From: Bacillota bacterium
Lineage (GTDB): Bacteria > Bacillota_I > Bacilli_A > RF39 > UBA660
Length of the DNA stretch: 64,000 nucleotides
Reading direction: 5' to 3'
Assembly (NCBI GenBank): GCA_015059335.1
Contig: SVAP01000001.1
Coordinates: 256,413-320,412, forward strand
In this document: positions 61,913 through 64,000 of the stretch, one piece after another
How positions within the stretch are numbered: the first letter of the stretch is position 1
How the letters are laid out: every line of letters starts with the position of its first letter
The notes under the pieces: generated by a model
The model's input: only the letters and a program-made list of their open reading frames with translations
What the model was told of the DNA's origin: nothing
The model's database searches: none
Program-made: the position numbers and the translations under genes

Positions 61913-64000
61913 ATGTCTAAGTTTATAACAGAAGATGATATTGAACAATCTATAATAAAAAAATTAATTTCTGATGAGTTTAAATATAATAGTATAATAT
62001 GTGATTCTGATCCGTCTAAACAAGAAGACTTAAACGATGGAACTGGAAGAAGAAGTAAGAAAGATTGCATTTTACCTAATGTATTAGCTAAATCATTAGA
62101 AAAAATTAATCCAAATATTTCTCGTGAACAATTACAATTGGTAATTGATTCATTAGTTACAGACTTTTCGGATAATGATATTATTGATAAAAACTATGAA
62201 TTGTATAATAAAATACGAAATGGTGTAAAAATAAATACCATGCATGATGATGTAGAAGATTTTGAAATTGTAAAACTAATAGATTATGAAAATTCATATA
62301 ATAATGATTTTACTGTAGTTTCTCAAATGTGGATTCAAGGAAGATACTATTGGAAAAGACCTGATTTGTTAATTTTTGTTAATGGTTTGCCATTAGTATT
62401 TATTGAATTGAAAAATAGCATTATTAAGGTTAAGGAAGCTTATGATGTCAACCTTAAAAACTATATAAAAGATATTCCTAATTTGTTTGCATTTAATCAA
62501 ATATGTGTTTTATGTAATGGATTAAAAACAAAGGTTGGGGCATTCAATGCAAATTATGATTTTTTCTTTGAATGGTTAAAAAACTCCGAAAAAGAAAAGA
62601 TTGATAGGAAATATATTGAAGATGAGGGATTATCTGTTAATTATTTAATAGATGGATTATTAAAAAAGGAAACCTTATTAGACTATATTGAAAATTTTAT
62701 AATGTTCAATAATCAAAAAATTAAAGTAATAGCAAAAAACCATCAATTCTTAGGAGTTAATAACCTTATTGAAAGTGTTAAAAATCGGGAAGAACTAAAA
62801 GGAAAACTTGGAGTATTTTGGCATACACAAGGATCTGGAAAATCATATTCAATGGTTTTCTTCACAAGAAAAGTTAGAAGAAAAATAAATGGTAATTTTA
62901 CTTTTGTTATTATTACGGATAGAGCTGAGTTAGACACTCAAATTCATAAGACCTTTGTTAGAACCGAGGTTATTGGATCAAAAGAAGAATGTCAACCTAA
63001 AGATGGAAATCAATTGAGAGATTATCTAACAAAAAATAAAGGATTTATATTTACTCTAATTCAAAAATTTAGATATGATAAGGATAAAGAGTTTCCTATT
63101 TTATCAACTCGAAACGATATAATTGTTTTAGTTGATGAAGCTCATAGAACTCAATATAAAGATTTAGCAGAAAATATGAGAAAGTCAATGCCAAATGCGA
63201 ATTATATAGCATTTACAGGAACACCATTATTAGGGAAACATAGATTAACTAATCAATGGTTTGGTGATTATGTTTCAGAGTATAATTTTAATCAAGCTGT
63301 TGAGGATGGTTCAACTGTTCCATTATTTTATAGTAAAAGAGTACCTGATGTTGAGCTTGAAAACAATTATCTTGATGATGACATATTAGATATTATTGAA
63401 GACGAAAATTTAAATTCTGATGAAGAAAGAATACTTGAAAATTCTACTTCAAAAGTGTTGGAAGTAATAAAAAGAGATAGCAGAATTGATAAAGTAGCTA
63501 GAGATATTGCATATCACTTTCCTAGAAGAGGATTCTTGGGTAAAGGACTTGTAGTATCTGTTGATAAATATACTACAGTTAAAATGTATAATAAAGTTCA
63601 ATATTATTGGAATGAAGAACAAAAGAATCTTATTCAAGCAAGAAATATTGCAAAGACTGAAGAAGAGAGAAACAAAATAAATAAAATATTAGATTTTATG
63701 AACAATGTTGAAATGGCTGTAGTTGTTTCTGAAGAAGCAAATGAAAATGAAAAATTTGCTGAAAAAGGATTAGACATTGCATCTCATAGACAAAAGATGA
63801 AAGAATTAACTCCCGAAGGCTTAGATATAGAAGATAGATTTAAGGATCCTAACGATAAACTACAATTAGTTTTTGTATGTTCTATGTGGCTTACTGGATT
63901 TGACGTTCCAAGCTTGTCAACTTTATATTTAGACAAACCAATGAAATCGCATACATTAATGCAAGCTATAGCCAGAGTTAATAGAGTATATGAAGGAAAA
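61913..64000 (+). CDS. hsdR: Type I restriction endonuclease subunit HsdR (cut by window end)
   Basis: A 696-codon N-terminal part; the frame is open at the right edge (usual length about 1000-1050 aa). The PD-(D/E)xK nuclease domain has RPDLLIFVNGLPLVFIELKNS (~148-168, with the D and ExK residues). The SF2 motor has TQGSGKSYSMVFF (Walker A ~306), IITDRAELDTQI, VDEAHRTQYKDLA (DEAH ~407), FTGTPLL, and downstream LVFVCSMWLTGFDVPSLSTLYLDKP and MQAIARVNRVYEGK (motif VI). It follows hsdS with 10 bases between and AGAGGTGAAAA before the ATG. This is the order M-S-R in one operon with the DUF262 gene. Confidence 0.95.
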   Translation, partial: MSKFITEDDIEQSIIKKLISDEFKYNSIICDSDPSKQEDLNDGTGRRSKKDCILPNVLAKSLEKINPNISREQLQLVIDSLVTDFSDNDIIDKNYELYNKIRNGVKINTMHDDVEDFEIVKLIDYENSYNNDFTVVSQMWIQGRYYWKRPDLLIFVNGLPLVFIELKNSIIKVKEAYDVNLKNYIKDIPNLFAFNQICVLCNGLKTKVGAFNANYDFFFEWLKNSEKEKIDRKYIEDEGLSVNYLIDGLLKKETLLDYIENFIMFNNQKIKVIAKNHQFLGVNNLIESVKNREELKGKLGVFWHTQGSGKSYSMVFFTRKVRRKINGNFTFVIITDRAELDTQIHKTFVRTEVIGSKEECQPKDGNQLRDYLTKNKGFIFTLIQKFRYDKDKEFPILSTRNDIIVLVDEAHRTQYKDLAENMRKSMPNANYIAFTGTPLLGKHRLTNQWFGDYVSEYNFNQAVEDGSTVPLFYSKRVPDVELENNYLDDDILDIIEDENLNSDEERILENSTSKVLEVIKRDSRIDKVARDIAYHFPRRGFLGKGLVVSVDKYTTVKMYNKVQYYWNEEQKNLIQARNIAKTEEERNKINKILDFMNNVEMAVVVSEEANENEKFAEKGLDIASHRQKMKELTPEGLDIEDRFKDPNDKLQLVFVCSMWLTGFDVPSLSTLYLDKPMKSHTLMQAIARVNRVYEGK

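Noticed and set aside
1-64000. Mollicutes code 4 (TGA = Trp)
   Set aside because: Several core genes (clpC, dtd, dnaD) end at TGA at the expected place and Trp is coded by TGG.

Overview
The window is very AT-rich DNA from a Gram-positive-type bacterium of the class Bacilli, most likely an uncultured gut lineage near RF39 or other Mollicutes-like Bacilli. The reasons are: ribosome binding sites of the AGGTGAT or AAAGGAG type; a PolC polymerase; RNase Y; a bifunctional Rel; a T-box ahead of serS; SpoVS and a SpoVB-type flippase; and two Bacillus-like gene neighbourhoods (spoVB-comN-secDF ... rel-dtd, and tseB-dnaD-nth facing recU-ponA). TGA is used as a stop (clpC, dtd, dnaD, the peptidase-ABC gene), so the code is standard and not the Mycoplasma one. 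The cell makes peptidoglycan and has a LexA SOS circuit.

Layout. 1-16849: core genes (clpC end, spoVB, comN, secDF, rel, dtd, an AI-2E-type permease, xer recombinase, tdk), a three-gene surface cassette of unknown job (11365-14093), and ppdK. 16850-18550: a small patch of foreign or decayed DNA. It holds a structured RNA, then an ORF6N-family gene split in two with a YhcG/DUF1016 nuclease gene between the halves. 18596-34310: housekeeping genes (SDR, uvrC, spoVS, serS behind a T-box, corA, pyk, polC, sod, tseB-like, dnaD, nth). 34323-43677: ponA/recU, rny, a large surface protein with a sulfatase-modifying-factor-like end, and lexA. lexA is divergent from an operon of two tiny proteins plus an OGG glycosylase, with two perfect LexA boxes between them. 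43758-46802: a class II bacteriocin cluster made of a peptidase-containing ABC exporter, a short membrane accessory protein, two double-glycine precursor peptides too short for ordinary gene calling, and a third small membrane peptide that resembles the second precursor. 46908-49524: rpsU and recG, with a predicted small RNA gene on each side of recG.

49525-64000 is accessory DNA. It has integrase-type direct repeats, a membrane protein, an AlbA_2/RecG-like regulator with 10-bp tandem repeats after it, a tyrosine integrase, a CI-like/Cro-like switch with shared operators, an excisionase-like protein, a replication initiator, a helicase loader and an HNH nuclease. No capsid, tail or terminase gene is present. 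A restriction cluster follows: a fused DUF262-DUF1524 (GmrSD-type) nuclease, hsdM, hsdS, and the first 696 codons of hsdR, which runs off the window. The arrangement fits a reduced prophage or phage satellite that carries defence genes.

The most unusual signals are the two predicted small RNAs around recG with a perfect 10-nt complementarity between them, the SOS operon, the bacteriocin cluster with its look-alike peptide, the split ORF6N gene, the 13-bp inverted repeat that would mask the rny ribosome binding site, and the 20-bp inverted repeat shared by the leaders of the integrase and the excisionase-like gene. No tRNA, rRNA or CRISPR array was found.
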